In this document: in pieces, positions 1-5,856 of the stretch
Layout: each line of letters starts with the position of its first letter
How positions within the stretch are numbered: the stretch's first letter is position 1
Source: Candidatus Parcubacteria bacterium
GTDB lineage: Bacteria; Patescibacteriota; Minisyncoccia; Phycocordibacterales; GCA-2747955
DNA length: 5,856 nt
NCBI GenBank assembly: GCA_027039745.1
Contig: JALUMP010000167.1
Location: 1-5,856, forward strand
Direction: 5' to 3'
Made by a program: the position numbers and the translations under genes
The notes under the pieces: model-generated
What the model saw: the letters and a program-made list of their open reading frames with translations, nothing else
Databases searched by the model: none
What the model was told of the DNA's origin: nothing

Positions 1-345
1 TTTTTAAGCTTTGTATAAAAAATTACAACTACTTAGCGGAATATATTAATGAAAATCGTATATCAATTTTTACTAAAATAAATTTCTGGATTGCTTCGTT
101 CCTCACAATGACGGATACCGGAATTTTTTGATTTGCAATAACAAAACAAAACCTGTCATTGCTAGCTTTTGGAGCAGAGCGGAAAAAGTGTGGCAATCTA
201 GGTTTGTTTCTGGATTGCTTCACATTCGTTCGCAATGACGGATAGATGGGTTATTTTTTCATGAAAATAAAAAGTATAAATTACTTCGTCTTATTTAACA
301 AAAATGAAAAGAAAAAAATAGAGAAAAAAGAAGAAAAGTGATAAA
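1..345. other. Non-coding region upstream of recR, largely repeat-derived
   Basis: I see no credible gene here. The only open frame of note (minus strand, about 29-235) runs through the dispersed repeats at 86-244 and resembles no protein family I know. The region holds a composite repeat, a weak -10-like TATAAA at 275-280 that could serve recR, and a purine-rich stretch (about 307-340) just before recR. A five-codon ATG-to-TAG frame (304-321, MKRKK) precedes recR, but it is probably chance in such A-rich sequence. Confidence 0.6.
86..244. repeat. Composite dispersed repeat, copy 1 (units A-B-A)
   Basis: Three units lie in a row. Unit A (86 to about 133) begins CTGGATTGCTTCG and continues through CACAATGACGGATACCGG. 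Unit B (151-200) begins ACCTGTCATTGC and ends in GCAATCTA. A shorter unit A (211-244) begins TGGATTGCTTC and ends CGCAATGACGGATA. Unit B matches its copy at 1083-1132 at 44 of 50 bases by direct comparison. The GTCATTGCGAGC and GAAGCAATCC ends are inversely related, so units can fold on themselves. Repeats with such ends are widespread in bacterial intergenic DNA. I cannot tell whether these are mobilised by a transposase; none is encoded here. Confidence 0.75.
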
Positions 346-963
346 ATGTTTTCTATGTTAAAAAGAAAAAAACTAGAAGAACTTTTTAAACAATTCCCAG
401 GAATTGGACCAAAGCAAGCAAGACGTTTTGTTTTTGCTCTACTATATAAAAATCCTCAATATATTAACAAATTATCAAGCTTAATAAAAGATATCAGACA
501 AGAAACAAAACAATGTAAAGATTGTAATCGTTTTTTTGAAAATTCTGAAAGTGTGGATAATATTTGTAATATTTGTTCAGACTCTAAAAGAAACCAAGAA
601 AAAATTTTAATTCTTAACACTAATCAAGATTTTGAAAATATTATTTCTAACAGAATATGGGGCGGAGGATTTTTTTTGGTTGGAGGAAATTTAAAATTAA
701 CTGAAAAAAACCCTGAAACAAAAATTAGACTAAATGCACTTGTAGAAAAAATAAAAAACAAAAAAATAGAAGAAATAACATTTGCTCTTTCTTTAAACCC
801 TGAAGGTGAACATACAAAAAATTATATAAAATCTATTTTAGAACCATTACAAAAAAAATATAATTTTAAAATGCTAGAACTTGGACGCGGACTTTCTTTG
901 GGAGCTGAAATTGAATATACAGACCAAATAACACTTAAAGAAGCTTTTAAACATAGGGTTTAA
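346..963 (+). CDS. recR: Recombination mediator protein RecR
   Basis: RecR works with RecO (and RecF) in the cytoplasm to load RecA onto SSB-coated single-stranded DNA at gaps; it forms a ring-like clamp. The 205-aa product has close to the usual length (about 200). Visible in order: helix-hairpin-helix at residues 17-33 (FPGIGPKQARR), a four-cysteine zinc finger (C57, C60, C74, C77), a Toprim domain from about 86 to 180, and the C-terminal family signature GLSLGAEIEYTDQITL (182-197). The conserved EGE.T..Y motif is present at 153-160. The start is fixed by an in-frame TAG at 319-321 with no other start codon before 346; ATG 355 is a possible alternative. Odd points: the glutamate usual at the start of the Toprim domain appears as N91, and the LDGIGP loop is replaced by a divergent stretch (about 117-125). 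Its only Trp codon is TGG. It is alone on this strand and convergent with the lysozyme-like gene. Only a weak purine-rich sequence precedes the start. Confidence 0.93.
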   Translation: MFSMLKRKKLEELFKQFPGIGPKQARRFVFALLYKNPQYINKLSSLIKDIRQETKQCKDCNRFFENSESVDNICNICSDSKRNQEKILILNTNQDFENIISNRIWGGGFFLVGGNLKLTEKNPETKIRLNALVEKIKNKKIEEITFALSLNPEGEHTKNYIKSILEPLQKKYNFKMLELGRGLSLGAEIEYTDQITLKEAFKHRV

Positions 964-967
964 TACT

Positions 968-1132
968 GTATTGCTTCACTTCGTTCGCAATAACGGATAC
1001 CGATAATTTCAGATTTGTGGTTGTTGTTGGATTGCTACGTCTTTGAAAGCAGATAAATTCATGGTTCTTGATGACGAAATAAACCTGTCATTGCGAGCTT
1101 TTGAAGCGGAGCGGAGAAAGTGTAGCAATTTA
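968..1132. repeat. Composite dispersed repeat, copy 2 (units A-partial A-B)
   Basis: Unit A (968 to about 1010) reads GTATTGCTTCACTTCGTTCG followed by CAATAACGGATACCG, matching the units at 86 and 211. A fragment GGATTGCT lies at 1029-1036. Unit B (1083-1132) begins ACCTGTCATTGCGAGCTTTT and ends GTGTAGCAATTTA, with 44 of 50 bases shared with 151-200. This copy starts five bases after the recR stop codon, so any recR 3' UTR carries it. Confidence 0.75.
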
Positions 1133-1163
1133 ATTTATTTTTGTAGGTTTTTAAAATTAGATC

Positions 1164-1203
1164 ATTTACACACAACGCTGCTATAGCAGCGTTGTGTGTA
1201 AAT
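1164..1203. repeat. Perfect 40-bp palindrome (20-bp arms, no spacer)
   Basis: The left arm ATTTACACACAACGCTGCTA (1164-1183) is the exact reverse complement of 1184-1203. As RNA it would form a stem of about 18 bp with a 4-base loop, the same on either strand. Neither side has a clear T-tract, so it is not a classical intrinsic terminator, though it could block 3' exonucleases on recR mRNA. A protein-binding or cruciform role is equally possible. Confidence 0.85.
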
Positions 1204-1232
1204 ATTTGCGATTATCATTTTACTAAATTGTT

Positions 1233-1280
1233 CTAGATTACTTCGCAAGCTCGCAATGACTGATACTGGAATTGTCTAAT
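1233..1280. repeat. Dispersed repeat unit A, solo divergent copy 3
   Basis: CTAGATTACTTCGCAAGCTC (1233-1252) followed by GCAATGACTGATACTGGAATT matches the unit A at 86-125 (ATTGCTTC, then CAATGACGGATACCGGAATT), with several substitutions. It extends into the less conserved tail seen in copy 1 (GATTTGC there, TAATTGC here). It is the fourth unit A copy within 1.2 kb. Confidence 0.6.
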
Positions 1281-1330
1281 TGCGGTAATTTCTGAGCCAT
1301 CTTATTTCCTATTGTGGTAATATTTTGTAT

Positions 1331-1364
1331 AAAAAGAGCGCGACCGAAGGTCGTGCTTTTTTTT
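1331..1364. terminator. Intrinsic terminator between convergent genes
   Basis: The stem AGCGCGACC (1337-1345) pairs with GGTCGTGCT (1349-1357) across a GAA loop, flanked by a run of A on the left and eight T on the right. On the plus strand all nine pairs form, with one G-U wobble, followed by the T-tract. On the minus strand there is one A-C mismatch and a five-T tail. It lies 10 bases beyond the stop of the minus-strand lysozyme-like gene, so it probably terminates that gene and also plus-strand transcription from recR. Confidence 0.75.
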
Positions 1365-1374
1365 ATATTTAAAT

Positions 1375-2589
1375 TTATTTGTTAACTGCTAGTTTTTTAA
1401 TAACTCTACCATTTGCATCTAATGCAAAATTTGTTCCCCAAATTCTATTGTGTCTTTCAACATAATACAATCTATCTTCTTTTGGAATATGACCTAAATA
1501 ATCTCCAGAAGCATAAGCACCTCATGCCCTAAAACCTCTTTTTCCTCAAGATTCTCTTTCTTGAGCAATTAAAATAGCATTATAAAGAGATACTTCTGGG
1601 TCTGACAAAACTTTAACTGCCTTATCATATAATTTTTGATTAATTACAACAGCATTGTAATTTGTTCCCTTAAAAGCTTTTGTGCATTTTATTATATCTC
1701 CATTTGGTAAATGAATATCGTGAACTGTCATGTTGAATTGAACAGCCCCAACTGAAAAAGGTTGCCCGTCTGCTGTGATATCTGTATTAGACTTTGCATC
1801 TGGATTCCCTCCACCACTTTCCGAAGAAGCTACTGCTCTAAAAACCTTACCTACGTTCTTAGTATCTGGAAAAGCTTCTTGTGCCATTTTTTCTGCTAGA
1901 TCCAAAACGTCTTCATTTGTATATTTTTTTTCATTCTGGTTTTTTGTATTTTCCTCTTCTTTAACTTCTTGAGAATCTACCCTGTTTTCTTTTTTATTTT
2001 CTTGAAGTGTTTGTTTTTTTTCGATATTTTTTCCATCTACTTTTTTCGTAGCTTCTTCATCTACATTGTTTACATAAATAACCTTCGGCTCAAAAGGTTT
2101 AAACATTTTATCTTTTGTATTTTTTGCAACATTTTTTACTTCATCTTTTACGATATCGACATTTTCCTGATTGATATGAACATCTTTGATATCAAAATTT
2201 TTATTTTCAATTGAGTTTTTTGTTACAGCACCAACATTTGTAAACATCATTGTAGCCAAAGTAAAAGTAGCCAAAGTGGTTTTTACATAATCTTTTTTTG
2301 TTGGCAAAATATTATCTAATGGAGAAAATCTTTTTTTAAAAATCTTTTCGGATACACCATTGATCCCTGCTGGAACAGGAGATACAACAACTTTACTGAC
2401 TGGTTTTGTAATGTGTGGTCAAACGATACGATTGTTAACAAACTTTAATCCTTTTAAAACTTTAACCATCCCCTGTAAAGCAATTTTGGAAAAATCTATC
2501 TCTCGTCTTTCTTCATTTACATTAGAAAATCTACCACCTAAAGTTCTTGGTTGATTTGTTCTTTTTTCGTTAGATATTTGTTTGCTCAT
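1375..2589 (-). CDS. Membrane-anchored or exported lysozyme/transglycosylase-like protein (UGA read as Trp)
   Basis: A 404-aa product, continuous only if TGA is Trp (W57, W348, W356; W384 is TGG). Residues 1-94 are basic and polar and probably cytoplasmic. Residues about 101-123 form one moderately hydrophobic segment after Lys-Lys-Asp, a signal anchor or signal peptide. Residues about 124-222 are a Lys/Glu/Asn-rich linker. Residues about 225-365 resemble the lysozyme fold: SSESGG (255-260, E257 the candidate catalytic acid), SVGAVQFN (279-286, like the SVGLFQIN motif of such enzymes), and RESWGKRGFRAWGAYASG near the end. By family analogy it would cleave peptidoglycan glycan strands outside the membrane, but the exact enzyme class cannot be assigned. 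ATG 2589 is chosen because a strong promoter abuts it and the frame is open from there. A TTG at 2307 would give a classical signal peptide start, so an internal start is possible. The gene stands alone, between two terminators. Confidence 0.8.
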
Positions 2590-2599
2590 AAGTTGTAAT

Positions 2600-2627
2600 A
2601 TAATAGCATATTGTAAATATATGTCAA
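2600..2627 (-). promoter_or_regulatory. Promoter of the lysozyme-like gene
   Basis: On the minus strand a perfect -35 TTGACA (2622-2627) is followed after 16 bases by TATTAT (2600-2605), one mismatch from TATAAT. The expected transcription start is about 2592-2594, only a few bases before the ATG at 2587-2589. The mRNA would thus be leaderless or nearly so, and no Shine-Dalgarno sequence is present. Confidence 0.65.
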
Positions 2628-2638
2628 GCTTTTAAATG

Positions 2639-2679
2639 AAAAGAAGAAAAATGAGGCGAAGCCTCATTTTTCTTCTTTT
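2639..2679. terminator. Strong bidirectional terminator after pheT
   Basis: The arms 2639-2657 and 2661-2679 are perfect reverse complements (19 bp) around a GAA loop (TTC on the minus strand). The GC-rich core ATGAGGC/GCCTCAT is closed by A-rich and T-rich arms, so either strand yields a hairpin followed by a T-rich tract. It begins 16 bases past the pheT stop and ends the pheS-pheT transcript. It also insulates the promoter at 2600-2627. Confidence 0.85.
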
Positions 2680-2695
2680 TTCTTCTCTGTTTTTC

Positions 2696-4660
2696 TTATC
2701 TAGTTTCAAAACTGGCATCTTTTAAGGCATTGTATACTTTTTCTATAGAAGTATTTGCAAAATCATCTGACAATGTTTCTGAGCTAGACTGAAAATCAAT
2801 TTTAAAAGCAAAAGATTTTCTGTTATTTTCAACATCTTTATATATATCAAAAAGCTCTAATTTTGTTGCTTCTGGAGGCAAAACATCTTTAATAATTTTT
2901 TCTACTTCAGATTTTTTATCTGTTAGCTTTGCCCAAAAAGCAATATCTCTTGAAATTTTTGGATATTTAGAGACCAAGTTATACTCAACTTTTTGGTCAA
3001 TGTTGTCAATCATTTTTTCAAAATCTAATTCCCAAAAATTAACACTAACAAAACCAAGTAAAACATCATTAACATAAACTTCTGCCATAAAATCACTGTC
3101 TTGTGAATCTTTCCAAGTTATATTTTTGATAGATAAAACCTCAAAAATCTTTTCTAAATAACCTTTTGTTTTATAAAATAGATCCTCTTTTTGTTTTTCT
3201 TTTATTTTTCTTTTACCTATAATCCCTGCAAAAGACCAATGTTCTCCAACTATTTTATTTTTATCATCTGTTTTATAGTCTGTAAAAATCTTACCAATTT
3301 CAAAAAGTTTTGGCTCATCTAAATTGATTAACTCTCTTATTGCTTTTCCTTTCAATTTGTCTAATAGATTGTCTCTTACAAAAGATAATTCTGATGTATA
3401 TGGATTTTGTAATTCTATCACTCCGTTTGATGACAAAATTCTTGAATGAATTTCAAAAAAACCTAAAGAAACTAATAAATCTAAAACTTTATAATAACTT
3501 GTTTTAAATTCTGATATAACTGGGAAAAACATTTCCTCCTTCGGCATCTCATCTGGTAAATTATCATAACCTACAACCCTACCTGCTTCTTCTATTAAAT
3601 CTTCTGGAATATTTAAATCAAGTCTATCGCAAGGAATATGGACAACAAAATCATCACCTGTTATTTGTGTTTCAAGTCTTAAAGACTGAAAAATATTTTG
3701 TATTATTTGACTATCCATATTCGTTCCTAAAATAGAATTTATCTTTTCTACTGAAATTTTGATTTCTTTTCTAAAACCAAGATCAGATGGATTTGTATCT
3801 ATTATTTTTTCTGCAACAGAAGCTGAAGCCAATTCTTCCAATAGTCTTGAGAATAGAGCCATCGCATCATCTAAACGGCAAAGTGGGACCTGATTTTCAT
3901 ATCTTATAGAAGCATCTGTTCTTAACTTTAATTTACGAGAAGTATTTCTGATATTTTGAAAATCAAAATTCACAGCCGACATTAAAACAGTTTTAGTATT
4001 TTCATCTACTCCAGTATCTTGCCCACCTTTTATACCAGCAATATCTAAAGCTTTTTCATTGTCTGCAATAACTAACATTGTTTGGTCTAATTCGTGAGAA
4101 TCTCCGCTTAAGTCAACAATGTTTTCTCCTCTTTCTGCGTAACGTATTTTAATTTCTTTTTTGTCTCCACCAGAAATCTTATCAAAATCAAAAGCATGAA
4201 CTGGCTGCCCTGTCATCCACATTACGTAATTTGTAATATCCACCACATTATTAATACTTTTTTGACCAATAGAAGATAGTATATCTTTCAATCATTGTGG
4301 TGATTGTTGAACCTTAACATTTAATGCAATACGTTTTGTAGCTCTAATTACCTCTGTGGCTTCTATGGTTAAATCTACAAAATCAGAAGTATCTAAACCA
4401 GCCTTACCATCTGGATTTTTGAAAATATTGTCTTTAATTTTAAGCCCAAAAAGTGCAGAAATTTCTTGAGCTATTCCCTTATATGACATACAATCAGATG
4501 AACGGTTCGGCAAAATATCTAAATCAATTAACACATCGTCTTCTTTTTTTTCAACTCCTTCTAATTCAAAAGAATGCAAACTAAGTTTGTCTTGTAAAAC
4601 TTTTATCTCTGGCAAATCTCCTTCAAAAAATTGCCCTAATCATTTATATGAAAACTGCAT
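2696..4660 (-). CDS. pheT: Phenylalanine-tRNA ligase beta subunit, short form (UGA read as Trp)
   Basis: PheT is the beta subunit of the cytoplasmic (alpha-beta)2 phenylalanyl-tRNA synthetase; it carries editing and tRNA-contact domains. The 654-aa product is well below the usual 790-800. Visible: N-terminal MQFSYKWLGQFF; B1 core (about 39-72, with DLDILPNRSSDCMSYKGIAQE); B3/B4 editing region (about 90-280) with INNVVDITNYV and GQPVHAFD; B5 domain (about 299-370); catalytic-like core (about 380-550); and the C-terminal FDX-ACB anticodon-binding domain (about 562-654, SKYPKISRDIAF, FDIYKD). The EMAP/OB tRNA-binding domain normally inserted in B1 is absent: residue 36 runs straight into the second half of B1. 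TGA occurs at W7 and W123, both family-conserved tryptophans, while five other Trp codons are TGG. The standard code would split the gene in three. The start matches the family N-terminus and lies 7 bases after the pheS stop. No Shine-Dalgarno sequence is seen. Confidence 0.95.
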
Positions 4661-4667
4661 AATAATA

Positions 4668-5453
4668 TTAATTAAATTGTTTAATCATCTCTGTATTGGA
4701 ATTTAAAAAATCACGAATGTCTTTTATTCCATATTTTGCCATAATAATCCTTTCTATCCCCATACCAAAAGCAAAACCTTGGTATTTTTTAGGATCAATA
4801 CCTCCTGCTTCTAAAACTTTTGGATGAACAATGCCACCTGGAATAATCTCTACTCACCCTGTCCCTGAACAAAGTTGACACTTTTTGTCAGAACCACCAC
4901 AACCAAAGCATGTTACATCAATTTCAAAACCTGGCTCCACAAAAGGAAAATATCCAGGCCTTGTTCTGATTTCTAAATTGCTTTTTTCTAAATACTTTCT
5001 CATAAAACCCTCAATAACAGCTTTAAAATTAGCAACTGAAACATTTTTTCCTATCATTAAACCTTCCATTTGATGAAATTCAGCCTCGTGTCTTGCGTCT
5101 GTTGATTCATTTCTAAAAACTCTACCAGGAGCAACAATTCTGATTGGTGGTTTATTATTTCTCATATACCTTACTTGAACATCAGATGTTTGAGTTCTTA
5201 ACACTGTATTTTCTAAATTTTTGATTCAAAAAGTATCTTGCATATCACGTGCAGGATGATTTTTAGGAACATTTAAAGCGTCAAAATTTATTTCTTCTGT
5301 TTCAATTCATGGCCCATCTGCTATTTCAAAACCTAAAGAACTAAAAATATTTTCCATACGCCTAAGCTCTTTTGTAAGCGGATGGACACCACCCTTTTGT
5401 GCTTTTACCCCAGGTGCTGTTACATCTACCATTGTTTTATTAACTTGTGTCAT
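4668..5453 (-). CDS. pheS: Phenylalanine-tRNA ligase alpha subunit lacking the N-terminal coiled coil (UGA read as Trp)
   Basis: PheS is the catalytic class II subunit that activates phenylalanine and attaches it to tRNA-Phe. The 261-aa product holds the complete catalytic domain: HPLTKELR (24-31), NFDALNVP and HPARDMQDTF (57-75), motif 2 region with FRNEST and EFHQMEG (113-131), the Phe-pocket region FPFVEPGFEIDV (169-180), and GFAFGMGIER (226-235). Four cysteines (C182, C185, C192, C195) form a zinc-finger-like insertion seen in many bacterial PheS proteins. All three Trp codons are TGA (W49, W76, W200); W200 falls in the conserved GTGW-EI motif. The N-terminal tRNA-binding coiled coil (about 85-90 residues in typical PheS of about 330) is missing. 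This is not a mis-called start: an in-frame TAA lies nine codons upstream (5478-5480). It is followed at once by pheT, as in most bacteria. Confidence 0.95.
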
Positions 5454-5460
5454 AAGAGAT

Positions 5461-5482
5461 ATTCTAACACAAAAACATTATA
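5461..5482 (-). promoter_or_regulatory. Possible pheS-pheT promoter -10 boxes
   Basis: In the 76-base gap before pheS two -10-like boxes appear on the minus strand: a perfect TATAAT (5477-5482) and an extended -10, TGTTAGAAT, with TAGAAT at 5461-5466. The second ends 7 bases before the ATG and would give a leaderless or nearly leaderless message. No good -35 is visible in the T-rich sequence upstream, and such boxes arise easily in AT-rich DNA. Readthrough from the chorismate mutase gene is an alternative source of transcription. Confidence 0.35.
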
Positions 5483-5529
5483 GAAAAAAGAAAAAATATA
5501 ATTTCATTTTATACTTTTTACTACTCATC

Positions 5530-5826
5530 TTATCTCTGTATTAAACCAGTTTTATTCTCTATCTTTAATGCTTCTTGGTGTATATTATTTCAAATATTTT
5601 TTATAAAGTCTTTTGATAATCCTTTCTGTCCACCTTTTTGACATATATTTTCTAAAACTTCATTTCATCGTGCTGGCTGTAATGGTGAAATATTATGTTG
5701 TTTTTTTAAAATTCCTACTTTGTTAATCACATCAAAACGCTGAGCAAATAATGCTAAAATTTTTTGGTCAATATCATCTATATTATTTCTTAACTTTTTA
5801 ATTTCTTGATTGTATTCTTGATTCAT
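5530..5826 (-). CDS. Stand-alone AroQ-type chorismate mutase (UGA read as Trp)
   Basis: A 98-aa all-helical protein matching the AroQ chorismate mutase family (usual length about 90-100), which converts chorismate to prephenate, precursor of phenylalanine and tyrosine. Visible: helix 1 LRNNIDDIDQKILALFAQR with R13 and R30, then ILKKQ (K41/K42), then QPARWNEVLEN (50-60, R53), and the C-terminal helix LSKDFIKNIWNNIHQEAL (70-87). R13, R30, K41 or K42, and R53 match the substrate-binding Arg/Lys set of E. coli chorismate mutase. The positions equivalent to its S84 and Q88 appear as A86 and E90. TGA encodes W54 and W79; QP.RW is typical of one branch of the family, supporting Trp. The start is fixed by an in-frame TAA at 5836-5838. 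It ends 76 bases before pheS, on the same strand, so co-transcription is plausible. Activity on isochorismate or a repurposed role cannot be excluded. Confidence 0.82.
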
Positions 5827-5832
5827 AAAATT

Positions 5833-5838
5833 ATTTTA
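5833..5838 (-). promoter_or_regulatory. Possible -10 box of the chorismate mutase gene
   Basis: TAAAAT on the minus strand ends 6 bases before the ATG at 5824-5826. A -35 would lie beyond the window end, so this is tentative. It is listed because the spacing repeats that seen before pheS and the lysozyme-like gene. Confidence 0.25.
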
Positions 5839-5856
5839 TCTTATACAACTTAATAC

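Larger units (their letters stand above)
964..1374. other. Non-coding region between convergent recR and lysozyme-like gene
   Basis: No gene is supportable in these 411 bases. They hold repeat copies (968-1132 and 1233-1280), a perfect 40-bp palindrome (1164-1203) and a hairpin terminator (1331-1364). No tRNA or other structured RNA gene was recognised. Confidence 0.6.

Noticed and set aside
29..235. Minus-strand 68-aa open frame
   Set aside because: It runs through the dispersed repeat units and has no recognisable protein features.
304..321. Five-codon leader peptide before recR
   Set aside because: It is too short and A-rich to distinguish from chance, with no attenuator-like structure.
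86..1280. CRISPR array
   Set aside because: Repeats are divergent, irregularly spaced and composite, without uniform spacers or cas genes.
1775..2214. Plus-strand open frames opposite the lysozyme-like gene
   Set aside because: These are shadows of the Lys/Glu-rich coding strand; they give low-complexity Phe/Ile/Ser-rich translations.
2360..2554. Plus-strand 64-aa open frame
   Set aside because: It lies antisense to residues 1-94 of the lysozyme-like gene, which has its own promoter and a continuous frame.
4292..4294. UGA read as glycine (Gracilibacteria/Absconditabacteria code)
   Set aside because: Gly does not fit SPQ-x-LK or SYK-x-L in PheT, GTG-x-VEI in PheS, or QPAR-x-NEV in chorismate mutase; Trp is the family residue at these positions.
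1546..5204. pheT, pheS and the lysozyme-like gene as pseudogenes broken by nonsense mutations
   Set aside because: Every interruption is TGA, never TAA or TAG, the frames stay open on both sides, and several sites align with invariant tryptophans. Recoding explains all of them.
5454..5529. A missing PheS N-terminal arm encoded just upstream of the annotated start
   Set aside because: An in-frame TAA lies at 5478-5480, and the upstream small gene is clearly AroQ-like, not a PheS coiled coil.

Overview
This AT-rich window appears to come from a bacterium that reads UGA as tryptophan. Under the standard code three of its genes look broken. When TGA is read as Trp, four minus-strand frames open fully, and the residues land on family-conserved tryptophans: PheT N-terminal SYKWL, PheT SPQWLK, PheS GTGWVEI and chorismate mutase QPARW. 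I count ten in-frame TGA codons (2 in the chorismate mutase, 3 in pheS, 2 in pheT, 3 in the lysozyme-like gene) beside seven TGG codons (5 pheT, 1 lysozyme-like, 1 recR). All five genes end in TAA. Glycine, the UGA meaning known in Gracilibacteria and Absconditabacteria, does not fit these sites. Mollicutes use UGA-Trp, but the minimal PheRS subunits and the chorismate mutase argue against a typical mollicute. A reduced-genome, Patescibacteria-like lineage is my best guess; the lineage is not settled.

Layout. 1-345: no gene; copies of a dispersed repeat built on GTCATTGCGAGC / GAAGCAATCC-type ends. 346-963 (+): recR, recombination mediator. 964-1374: no gene; more repeat copies, a perfect 40-bp palindrome and a hairpin terminator between convergent genes. 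1375-2589 (-): a 404-aa protein with a membrane or signal segment and a C-terminal lysozyme/transglycosylase-like domain, preceded by a strong TTGACA promoter that lies almost against the start codon. 2639-2679: strong bidirectional hairpin terminator. 2696-4660 (-): pheT; 4668-5453 (-): pheS, 7 bases upstream of pheT; 5530-5826 (-): a stand-alone AroQ-type chorismate mutase. The minus-strand order of transcription is chorismate mutase, pheS, pheT, terminator.

The genes together. PheS and PheT form phenylalanyl-tRNA synthetase, which charges tRNA-Phe. Both subunits are reduced: PheS (261 aa) lacks the N-terminal coiled coil, and PheT (654 aa) lacks the EMAP-like tRNA-binding domain. The chorismate mutase just upstream would make prephenate, the precursor of phenylalanine, so the cluster has a common phenylalanine theme. 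RecR and the wall-hydrolase candidate are unrelated neighbours. No gene has a convincing Shine-Dalgarno sequence, and several -10-like boxes sit 6-10 bases before the start codon, suggesting leaderless or nearly leaderless mRNAs.
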